From: CAIZGX01 sp044374295
GTDB taxonomy: Bacteria > Bacteroidota > Bacteroidia > Flavobacteriales_D > Sanyastnellaceae
Assembly: GCA_044374295.1 (NCBI GenBank)
Contig: JBILOU010000094.1
Coordinates: 1 to 5,174 of the forward strand
Direction of reading: 5' to 3'
Length of the DNA stretch: 5,174 bases
Position 1 is the stretch's first letter. The number at the start of each line of letters is the position of its first letter. Positions 1 to 5,174 of this stretch are shown piece after piece. Under the pieces are notes generated by a model. That model was not told where the DNA came from. It searched no databases and was given only the letters and a program-made list of their open reading frames with translations. Both the position numbers and the translations under genes were made by a program.

Positions 1-1561
1 CATCATCTAATAAATAATTCACGCAGTTCAGAAGTAAATCTTGGTTGTCATACATCACTCGTTTAAATTCTTTGCTATACCCTAAAGGCATTGGATAATC
101 CTTTCCGTTTTCTGAGCGTACTTCATTGTAGGCAATGTCAGCGTCAGAAATGACAATCATACGTGTAGGTTCACTCGAGGCACGGTATGCAATATCGGCA
201 GACTTTCTAACGCTATCTGGAAGGTAGTCGTTGAAAGCTGAAGGGAAGGTGCCCTCCAATAAAATACCCATGATTTGCTTTGGCTTATTATTGGTCTTGA
301 AATACTCAGCTGTTTCACGTAATAACTCAAGGTCAATGCGAACAGGTGCTTTGAACTCTTTCGCCAATGCTGAAGAAAAGAGGAATGGCGTTTTGCGAAT
401 ATTTTTATTTTGATTAACGGTGTCTATTGATCCTGCGAATTCAGTGAAGATGGGATCAAGATTCGCAGCAATGGGATGAGGGTGATTTTCAGATGTGAGA
501 ATAGGTGCAAAGTAGTTGCTCTTTTCCACATAGCTTCTTTGGTTGCCCATTGGTCCGTTATCTAACATGATAGGAGCACCTTGAAAATCGATAACCATAT
601 TTCTGTTCAGACGCACCCCGTATTCATAAAGCATTTCATACAATCCGTTTTCATTGGATACAGCCATGGCTAATCCGCCGGTTTTAATGCTATCTAAATC
701 CATGTGTAAGGCATCGAGTAACCATAGTACTTTTCCACCGTTCATAATAAACTGGTCAATCAAAAAACGGTCTTTGTCTGGAACGACAGTGTCAGGACCA
801 GCTACAATAAGCATGTCGTAAGCGTTTGAACGGTATTGAAATTCAGGAAGCTTGTCGCTCAGCGCGTCCAATTTTCCGTTAATAGTAACGGGTTTAATGT
901 TGTAATTATCTTTAAGAGCATAAGCCAAATACGAAAGGTTCATACGAGGTATTTCCTTGTGTCCTTCCAATACGCCAATCAGGGGCTTGCGATCGCGAAG
1001 AATTCTACGGAAACTACTCGCCAATTCATACTCGAGATTGTTCACAGAGAAGTTCACCATTTCAGGATCAGACAGCGGCATTTCGCTTCGCATGAATTGA
1101 ACAGGATATTCTTTGCCCTTGTATTCAACAATAGCACCTGGCCAAATAATCTTGTTTACTTCAGCGCCGTCTTTTTCGTAGCTGATGTTCGAAAATTTCA
1201 AGCCTTTTTCATCCAGTGCCGCGAAAATTTCTTGACGCTTCTTTTCGTCGGCTTCTTCATACGGATCTATAAATTCGTATTCGATTAATCCATCGCTTAA
1301 ATTATTGAACTCAGCCAAACGCTCTTCAACGGCTTGTTCCAGACGCTTGTAATCTGCAGGAAATTCTCCGTGTAAGTATACGCGAACGTATACAGGTTCT
1401 TCCAAACTTTCCAACATCTCTAAAGATGTTTTCGAAAGTGAGTTTCTCTTTTCAGCAGTAATGTCTAATTTGAAAAATACAACCGAGGAGAGCAATGCAA
1501 TAGCGCACAGAATACCCACAGTTAGAAAAAATTGAACAAGGTCGGAATTGCGTTTCTTCAT
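1..1561 (-). CDS. gldG: GldG-like gliding-motility ABC transporter auxiliary subunit (C-terminus off window)
   Basis: The frame is open from the ATG at 1561 to the window edge, giving 520 codons with no stop, so the C-terminus is missing. A TAG codon directly precedes the ATG in frame, which rules out any upstream start. Residues 1-7 are short and basic (MKKRNSD). Residues 8-31 form one hydrophobic transmembrane anchor, and the rest seen is soluble and probably periplasmic. Family landmarks are DITAEKRNSLS (33-43) just after the anchor, VNNLEYEL (173-180), IGVLEGHKEI (195-204), GGKVLWLLD (275-283), MIVISDADI (468-476) and CVNYLLDD (513-520). These match GldG and the wider ABC-transporter auxiliary family. 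Flavobacterium GldG is, as I recall, about 560 residues with a C-terminal membrane segment, so roughly 40 residues should lie outside. GldG is thought to work with GldF and the ATPase GldA in gliding, but many gliding Bacteroidota lack these genes, so its presence does not prove gliding. It is probably the last gene of the operon seen here. I am confident of the family and less sure of the role in this organism. Confidence 0.9.
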   Translation of the reverse strand, partial: MKKRNSDLVQFFLTVGILCAIALLSSVVFFKLDITAEKRNSLSKTSLEMLESLEEPVYVRVYLHGEFPADYKRLEQAVEERLAEFNNLSDGLIEYEFIDPYEEADEKKRQEIFAALDEKGLKFSNISYEKDGAEVNKIIWPGAIVEYKGKEYPVQFMRSEMPLSDPEMVNFSVNNLEYELASSFRRILRDRKPLIGVLEGHKEIPRMNLSYLAYALKDNYNIKPVTINGKLDALSDKLPEFQYRSNAYDMLIVAGPDTVVPDKDRFLIDQFIMNGGKVLWLLDALHMDLDSIKTGGLAMAVSNENGLYEMLYEYGVRLNRNMVIDFQGAPIMLDNGPMGNQRSYVEKSNYFAPILTSENHPHPIAANLDPIFTEFAGSIDTVNQNKNIRKTPFLFSSALAKEFKAPVRIDLELLRETAEYFKTNNKPKQIMGILLEGTFPSAFNDYLPDSVRKSADIAYRASSEPTRMIVISDADIAYNEVRSENGKDYPMPLGYSKEFKRVMYDNQDLLLNCVNYLLDD

Positions 1562-1604
1562 CTATGCAAAAATGCAATGCTTTCCGCGAAATACGAAACT
1601 AATT
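1562..1604 (-). other. 43-bp gap between the WbqC gene and gldG, no convincing signal
   Basis: This is the longest non-coding stretch in the window. It holds small palindromic pieces, including two TGCA boxes four bases apart next to the gldG start and a 4-bp TTTC/GAAA stem. There is no GC-rich stem followed by a U tract, so I do not call a terminator. A CATTTTTGC string resembles the Bacteroidota -7 element TAnnTTTGC with one mismatch. It sits so close to the gldG ATG that a transcript from it would have almost no leader, so I do not call a promoter. Read-through from the upstream genes is the simplest reading. Confidence 0.5.
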
Positions 1605-2189
1605 TCAGGAATTGTTAACATGGCCAAGGCTCTTCATCGATGTCTTTCCCAAATTGAAAATGGCATCGAGAATAGACAAGTCTTGTTCAAACGGAAAGCG
1701 ATCGGCAAATACTTGCGGATAACTCTTCAATTCAACAGGTCTTGTCCCACGCATTTTCCACCTTTCGTCAAGAACCTTCGACTCCGTCGACCTTTCGTCA
1801 AGAACCTTGGGAAACCACCTGCACACCCAGTTGTGTGACCTCGTATTGAAATCAAAAAGGAACTTCTCTTCCTTCAAAAAAAGTTCTTCCAATTCTTGCT
1901 CAATAAAATCGTACATCGCGGAATTTCCATAGGCACTGCGAATGGCTTGCAATGTTTTCTTTCCACTGTATTCCGAACTAATGCGAATGTCGCGAAGAAG
2001 CGTACGCTCACCACCAGTCGATTCAATCGGAATGGTAAGGGTTTGAACGCCGTTACCCGTGAGTATGTCGAATCGATTGCGATAGGTTTGCTTTTGAAAG
2101 TATTCGTCTTGCTCCAATGCGAAATTCTCATCAGCATACAAAACATACCAGCTCACAGGAGCGAAGCAACACAGCGGAAGCGCGTTCAT
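1605..2189 (-). CDS. WbqC-family protein
   Basis: This 194-residue protein has the hallmarks of the WbqC-like family. The N-terminus is LPLCCFAPVSWYVLYADE (residues 4-21), followed by LEQDEYFQKQTYRNR (25-39) and LTIPIES (51-57). The C-terminal block SYPQVFADRFPFEQDLSILD (156-175) leads into IFNLGK (177-182). There is no signal peptide or membrane segment, so it is probably cytoplasmic. The family is named after a gene in enterobacterial O-antigen clusters. Its biochemical activity is not established to my knowledge, so I give no function. The ATG at 2189 lies 9 bp after the lepB stop and places the family N-terminus right at the start. The oddity is a 10-residue tandem repeat, KVLDER at 128-133 and again at 138-143, encoded by a 30-bp duplication. 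It sits between the FDFNTRSHNWVCRW segment and the conserved C-terminal block, where it lengthens a probable loop. The frame stays open through it and the C-terminal block is intact, so the gene is probably functional. Confidence 0.85.
   Translation of the reverse strand: MNALPLCCFAPVSWYVLYADENFALEQDEYFQKQTYRNRFDILTGNGVQTLTIPIESTGGERTLLRDIRISSEYSGKKTLQAIRSAYGNSAMYDFIEQELEELFLKEEKFLFDFNTRSHNWVCRWFPKVLDERSTESKVLDERWKMRGTRPVELKSYPQVFADRFPFEQDLSILDAIFNLGKTSMKSLGHVNNS
1760..1808. repeat. In-frame 19-bp direct repeat, 30-bp period, inside the WbqC gene
   Basis: Two identical 19-bp copies lie at 1760-1778 and 1790-1808, separated by the 11-bp spacer CGACTCCGTCG. The spacer is itself a small inverted repeat (CGAC-TCC-GTCG). 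On the coding strand each copy encodes KVLDER. The 30-bp period preserves the reading frame. The spacer and its edge read CGGAGTCGAAGG on the coding strand. That resembles, from memory, a short string found in dispersed GGAGTCGAA-type repeats of some Bacteroidota genomes; this resemblance is unverified. Confidence 0.9.
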
Positions 2190-2198
2190 TCGAAATTC

Positions 2199-3869
2199 TT
2201 AATCTACCAGATGGAAGATACGATCCCAACGAATCTGCTCTAACCATGATTTATTGCCGCCATGGTATTCATTATTCTCTTTCGAGAACCAAGTGAATAC
2301 CGCTTTTCCAACAATGTGGTCTTCCGGAACAAATCCCCAGAAACGGCTGTCAGCACTGTGATGACGATTATCTCCCATCATGAAGTAATAGTTCTGTTTG
2401 AACGTATACGTTGCTGCTTCTTGTCCATTGATGAAGATCTTCCCGTCTTTTTCCTGAATGGTATTTCCTTCGTAAGCACCAATCACTCTTCCGTAACGAA
2501 CGAATGCGTCGTGTGACATTTCAATGGTCATGCCTTCAGCAGGAATAGTTAACGGTCCGAAGCGATCGCTTGTCCATGAATTAAACGGATAGTCAGCGGC
2601 ATTCGGATAAATAGAAAGTGAATTGTCAGAGGTAGTGTCTTGGAATTGGACAACACTTGGGAAATCGCCAGTCATTCCGCGCATTCTGTTCGCCTCGTCT
2701 GTTGTTAATGGAACAAGCAGTTCAGTGCCTTCTTGATTTGCTATTTGCAATTCACTGTTCAACTTACCAAAGTCGCGTTGAAGTTTTGAAACAGCAGAAG
2801 GTGATGAAACAGAAACGATGTAATTCCACATCATGCCCACTTTGTTTTCAATGGCAGAACCGTTGATGTAAACTTGTCCGTCGCGCAATTCAAGGGTTTC
2901 CCATGGAAGACCAATGCAACGCTTGATGTACATTTCTTTTTTATCGAGTGGACGGTGACGTGTCCCTCCAATTTTCAAATTACCTCTTCCTCCAGGTGTG
3001 TTTTCTCGACACGATTTACATGTTTTCTTTTCGTTGAAATTGTTCCGCGCCATGGCGTCGTATTTCGCTTTATCGGAAAGGTATAATTCAACGTTGTTAC
3101 CAGCCATGGTTATGGCTTCGTTGCGAAGCAATTCGTAGTAGTTGTGTCCAACATAATAAGGATCTACCAACACAGTATCTCCATTCGGGAAGTTGAAAAC
3201 CACCGGGTCGAAACGTTCTACTTTTCCGAATCCAGGCGTGCGCATGTATGGCAAACTGAACCATTCAACATAACTGTTGGTGAGTCCGCCAGGAATGGCA
3301 TTGTGGAAGAAAGGAATAGAAACCGGAGTCATAGGTAAACGTGTTCCGTAAGTGAACTTGTCTACGAATAGATAGTCGCCTACTTTCATACTTGCTTCCA
3401 TAGATGGAGTAGGAATGGTGAAGGCTTCGAAAGTGAAGGAACGGATAATACTTGCTGCAACAACCGCGAACAAAATAGCTTCTCCCCATTCGCGTCCCCA
3501 ACTTTTTTTCTTGTCCTTCCAATTGCGAGGACCTACATATTTTTCTTCATTCTTTTTGAAGGCCAATTCATAAAGTGCATACCATGGCAGCGCTCCGAAT
3601 TTCCATTGTGATCCTGCAGAACGTTGGTTGAAGACGATGCCCATTTCAACATTCACAATAACCAACATGATTAGGTTAACGCCAGGTACTAAAAGCAACA
3701 AGAACCAATACCAAGGTCTTCCAATTATTTTCAGCATAGGAAGAAAATGCAGAATAGGAATAAATCCCGGAAGTTTAAAAGTCAATCCGCTTCGCTTCAT
3801 TAAAGCGGGAGTGGTAGCGCATTGAATAGCGATTAACAACAGAAGTAATATCCAAGGAATAAGATTCAT
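2199..3869 (-). CDS. lepB: Signal peptidase I, long Bacteroidota form
   Basis: This is the inner-membrane serine protease that removes signal peptides from proteins exported by Sec or Tat. The catalytic serine is S156 in PTPSMEASM (153-161). The following VGDYLFVDKFTYG (163-175) is the usual continuation. The general-base lysine is K316 in YIKRCIGLPWETLELRDG (314-331). The final box is GDNRHHSADSRFWGFVP (499-515). The N-terminus has hydrophobic segments at about 4-20 and 53-80, a proline-rich hydrophobic stretch at 33-47, and a further segment at about 130-146 just before the catalytic box. At 556 residues it is far longer than E. coli LepB (about 324). The extra length is the N-terminal membrane region plus insertions at about 236-305 and 340-490, which is usual for Bacteroidota. 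C284 and C287 form a CxxC motif in the first insertion. The start at 3869 follows an A-rich leader 24 bp after the dapB stop. All catalytic boxes are intact, so I expect it to be active and, if single-copy, essential. Confidence 0.96.
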   Translation of the reverse strand: MNLIPWILLLLLIAIQCATTPALMKRSGLTFKLPGFIPILHFLPMLKIIGRPWYWFLLLLVPGVNLIMLVIVNVEMGIVFNQRSAGSQWKFGALPWYALYELAFKKNEEKYVGPRNWKDKKKSWGREWGEAILFAVVAASIIRSFTFEAFTIPTPSMEASMKVGDYLFVDKFTYGTRLPMTPVSIPFFHNAIPGGLTNSYVEWFSLPYMRTPGFGKVERFDPVVFNFPNGDTVLVDPYYVGHNYYELLRNEAITMAGNNVELYLSDKAKYDAMARNNFNEKKTCKSCRENTPGGRGNLKIGGTRHRPLDKKEMYIKRCIGLPWETLELRDGQVYINGSAIENKVGMMWNYIVSVSSPSAVSKLQRDFGKLNSELQIANQEGTELLVPLTTDEANRMRGMTGDFPSVVQFQDTTSDNSLSIYPNAADYPFNSWTSDRFGPLTIPAEGMTIEMSHDAFVRYGRVIGAYEGNTIQEKDGKIFINGQEAATYTFKQNYYFMMGDNRHHSADSRFWGFVPEDHIVGKAVFTWFSKENNEYHGGNKSWLEQIRWDRIFHLVD

Positions 3870-3880
3870 TTTCTTTTTAT
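3870..3880 (-). promoter_or_regulatory. A-rich translation initiation region of lepB
   Basis: On the coding strand the 11 bases before the lepB ATG read ATAAAAAGAAA. There is no canonical Shine-Dalgarno sequence. A-rich leaders of this kind commonly replace it in Bacteroidota, and this one supports the ATG at 3869 as the start. Confidence 0.5.
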
Positions 3881-3893
3881 TAGTGTGGCGAAG

Positions 3894-4634
3894 TTACAAA
3901 TTCAAGACATCTTTCATGGTATAGACACCAGACTTTCCATGAAGAAATTCTGCAGCGCGAATCGCACCTGCGGCAAATCCTTTTCTGCTGTGGGCTTCAT
4001 GTTTCAATTCAATGGTGTCAATTTCGCTCGTGTAGCGAACGGTATGTGTTCCCGGAACATCGGGTAAACGCAGCGCTGAAATGTTCAGCGCATTCAGTAT
4101 TTCTTCCCCAATCTCCCCCTCTCTTAACTTTTCTTCCCCATTCTCCAAATTCCAACTTGTTAAATTTTTGGAATTCTCCAAAATCCCTTCAGCAAGCGTA
4201 ATAGCCGTTCCGCTTGGCTTGTCGAGTTTTGCGGTGTGATGAATTTCTTCAATGCTAGCTGTGTACTCTGGGAATTTCGACATAACACGAGCAAGTTCTT
4301 TGTTCAGATGGAAGGTGATCTGAACGCCAATGCTGAAGTTCGTTGCTGAAAGCAGGGCGTTATTCGATTTCATTTTTGAAATCACTTCGTCGTACTGTCC
4401 GTACCACGCGGTTGTTCCAACAACAACGGGTACGTTTGCCTCGAAGCAAAGCACAATGTTTTTCGAACATTGCTCTGGAGTACTGAATTCAATGGCGACA
4501 TCTGCTTGCGACAGCGTTTCAATTGTTGCGGGATTTTCTGAATTGAATTTTCCAGCGCATGTGTGTCCGTATTCGGAAAGCAAGGCCTCTATTGCTTTGC
4601 CCATCTTTCCATATCCCAACAATGCAATTTTCAT
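3894..4634 (-). CDS. dapB: 4-hydroxy-tetrahydrodipicolinate reductase
   Basis: This cytoplasmic enzyme reduces the product of DapA to tetrahydrodipicolinate with NAD(P)H, in the pathway to diaminopimelate (peptidoglycan) and lysine. The dinucleotide-binding motif is GYGKMG (7-12). FSTPEQ (50-55) and VVGTTAW (71-77) follow, then the ATNFSIGVQ segment (97-105). The active-site signature is EEIHHTAKLDKPSGTA (129-144). H132 and K136 correspond to the catalytic His159 and Lys163 of the E. coli enzyme. VPGTHTVRY (193-201), the KHEAHSRKGFAAGA segment (211-224) and GVYTMKDVL (236-244) complete the C-terminal part. The 246-residue length is slightly above what I recall for flavobacterial DapB. The excess lies at about 155-190, where an acidic stretch contains a near-duplicated unit (ENGEE/EIGEE). 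The ATG overlaps the stop of the upstream DUF5683 gene by 1 bp. I am very confident of the assignment. Confidence 0.97.
   Translation of the reverse strand: MKIALLGYGKMGKAIEALLSEYGHTCAGKFNSENPATIETLSQADVAIEFSTPEQCSKNIVLCFEANVPVVVGTTAWYGQYDEVISKMKSNNALLSATNFSIGVQITFHLNKELARVMSKFPEYTASIEEIHHTAKLDKPSGTAITLAEGILENSKNLTSWNLENGEEKLREGEIGEEILNALNISALRLPDVPGTHTVRYTSEIDTIELKHEAHSRKGFAAGAIRAAEFLHGKSGVYTMKDVLNL
4100..4146. repeat. In-frame 17-bp near-perfect direct repeat, 30-bp period, inside dapB
   Basis: Positions 4100-4116 and 4130-4146 match at 16 of 17 bases; the single difference is 4111 A against 4141 T. On the coding strand the copies encode EIGEE and ENGEE, 10 residues apart, in the expanded loop between the SGTA signature and VPGTHT. 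The 30-bp spacing keeps the frame. The alignment is visible directly. That it arose by duplication is an inference, since purine-rich, low-complexity sequence could also give such similarity. Confidence 0.75.
4140..4182. repeat. Short direct and inverted repeats in the expanded dapB segment
   Basis: The 10-mer ATTCTCCAAA occurs at 4140-4149 and again at 4173-4182, a 33-bp period that also keeps the frame. Interleaved with it is an 8-bp perfect inverted repeat, AATTCCAA at 4148-4155 and TTGGAATT at 4168-4175, with a 12-base loop. The stem is AT-rich and lies inside coding sequence, so I attach no regulatory role. It adds to the repetitive character of this part of dapB. Confidence 0.6.
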
Positions 4635-4636
4635 CA
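4632..4636 (-). promoter_or_regulatory. Stop/start overlap TGATG coupling the DUF5683 gene to dapB
   Basis: On the coding strand the TGA stop of the DUF5683 gene (4636-4634) shares its last base with the dapB ATG (4634-4632). No Shine-Dalgarno sequence is visible before the ATG. This arrangement suggests translational coupling, with ribosomes that terminate on the upstream gene reinitiating on dapB. Confidence 0.7.
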
Positions 4637-5174
4637 GTGAATATTTAAGGTGAAATGAAGTCCAGTAAATCGGGGAGAAACAACAGGAGTGTAGTTCAGC
4701 GAAAGATTCGGGCTAACATCAAAAGAAAATAAATGAGCATCTACATTCGCGTCAATAATCTGAAGCGCGTATACACCAAGGAAACTCATGTAACTTATGT
4801 CAACGAGCTTTTTGTAGAACTGTTGGTTCAGATCGAGCTGGGTGTTACTCAGGCCCTCTGCTTCGCCAGTTGGATTTGTTAAGGGATCAGTGTCATTGAA
4901 TGCGATATAGGCTCCTTTCCAAAAACGATAGTTCTGCGTGTTATCTGAAATGAAATACACACAAGCTCCGAGCCCAGCATAGACTATCGGTGCCTTCCAA
5001 TATTTACGATTGTAAATCTGTCCGCTACCTGGAAGAACTGCCGAATAAATTGTTGCTTTTAATGGGCTATGTGGTTGGTTCCATTTCAATTGAAATTTGG
5101 AACTGTCAGAAACAGCGACAGCATTGCTTTGGGCAATGCTGTTCGATGCAATGAGCATAAGAAGTGCGATGAAC
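4634..5174 (-). CDS. DUF5683-family secreted or membrane protein (N-terminus off window)
   Basis: The frame stays open from the stop at 4634-4636 to the window edge. The first ATG inside, at 5158, lies in a hydrophobic run reading FIALLMLIASNSIAQ, which is a signal peptide core. That Met is therefore probably internal, and the true start lies at or just beyond base 5174. Base 5174 is the third position (G) of the codon before F, which would fit ATG or a lysine AAG. A plausible signal peptidase site is SIA|Q. Counting from the Met at 5158, the family landmarks are HSPLKATIYSAVLPGSGQIY (30-49), then NRKYWKAPIVYAGLG (50-64) with a hydrophobic segment at about 57-70. YALQIIDANVDAHLFSFDVS (130-149) and NLSL (151-154) follow. 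These match the DUF5683 family of Bacteroidota, whose function is unknown to me. Envelope location is inferred from the signal peptide and hydrophobic segments. It overlaps dapB by 1 bp and is the first gene of the cluster seen here. Confidence 0.85.
   Translation of the reverse strand, partial: FIALLMLIASNSIAQSNAVAVSDSSKFQLKWNQPHSPLKATIYSAVLPGSGQIYNRKYWKAPIVYAGLGACVYFISDNTQNYRFWKGAYIAFNDTDPLTNPTGEAEGLSNTQLDLNQQFYKKLVDISYMSFLGVYALQIIDANVDAHLFSFDVSPNLSLNYTPVVSPRFTGLHFTLNIH

Noticed and set aside
836..1288. A 150-codon open frame on the plus strand
   Set aside because: It lies entirely antisense to gldG, which has clear family motifs through this region. Its translation resembles no family I recognise. 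It is a shadow of codon bias.
1562..1604. Possible terminator or leaderless promoter between the WbqC gene and gldG
   Set aside because: Stems are only about 4 bp with no U tract. The one-mismatch -7-like string sits almost on the gldG ATG with no convincing -33 TTTG partner.
1760..1808. CRISPR-like repeat/spacer unit
   Set aside because: There are only two copies, the spacer is 11 bp, and the whole unit is translated in frame inside a conserved gene.
1605..2189. WbqC gene as a pseudogene because of the repeat insertion
   Set aside because: The frame is intact through the repeat and the conserved C-terminal block YPQVF...LSILDAIFN follows in frame.
1896..2243. A 115-codon plus-strand open frame spanning the WbqC/lepB junction
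   Set aside because: It overlaps two well-supported minus-strand genes and has no recognisable motif or start signal.
3808..3869. Possible lipoprotein signal at the LepB N-terminus (LIAIQC around C17)
   Set aside because: The residue before the cysteine is Gln, not Gly, Ala or Ser. The hydrophobic run is better explained as the first membrane segment of a long-form signal peptidase.
4330..4653. A 107-codon plus-strand open frame opposite the N-terminal half of dapB
   Set aside because: It is antisense to the DapB dinucleotide-binding domain, which is unmistakable, and shows no protein-family features of its own.

Overview
The window looks like ordinary core chromosome from a member of the Bacteroidota, most likely Flavobacteriales. 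The evidence is a GldG protein, the long Bacteroidota form of signal peptidase I, a DUF5683 protein, a WbqC-family protein of the lepB-linked type, and A-rich start regions without clear Shine-Dalgarno sequences. I cannot assign a genus from this sequence.

All five genes lie on the minus strand, so transcription runs from high to low coordinates. The order is a DUF5683 protein (about 4634-5174, start outside the window), dapB (3894-4634), lepB (2199-3869), a WbqC-family gene (1605-2189) and gldG (1-1561, C-terminus outside the window). The junctions are tight: a 1-bp stop/start overlap, then gaps of 24, 9 and 43 bp. I see no internal terminator or convincing internal promoter, so this is probably one operon whose promoter lies beyond base 5174. 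No stretch longer than 43 bp is without a gene. I found no RNA genes, CRISPR array, insertion sequence or integrase.

The genes have a loose envelope theme. DapB makes the precursor of diaminopimelate and lysine for peptidoglycan. LepB cleaves signal peptides from exported proteins, and the DUF5683 protein at the head of the cluster carries such a peptide. GldG is a membrane-anchored subunit linked to an ABC-type complex associated with gliding. The WbqC family has no established activity. From memory, parA-parB-DUF5683-dapB-lepB-WbqC is a recurring order in Flavobacteriia, so parB would be expected just beyond base 5174.

The least routine features are two in-frame tandem near-duplications, both with a 30-bp period, one in the WbqC gene and one in dapB. 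Each lies in a segment that appears expanded relative to the family. I also note a CxxC pair in the LepB periplasmic domain and a gldG that does not directly follow gldF. I do not see evidence of a previously undescribed system.
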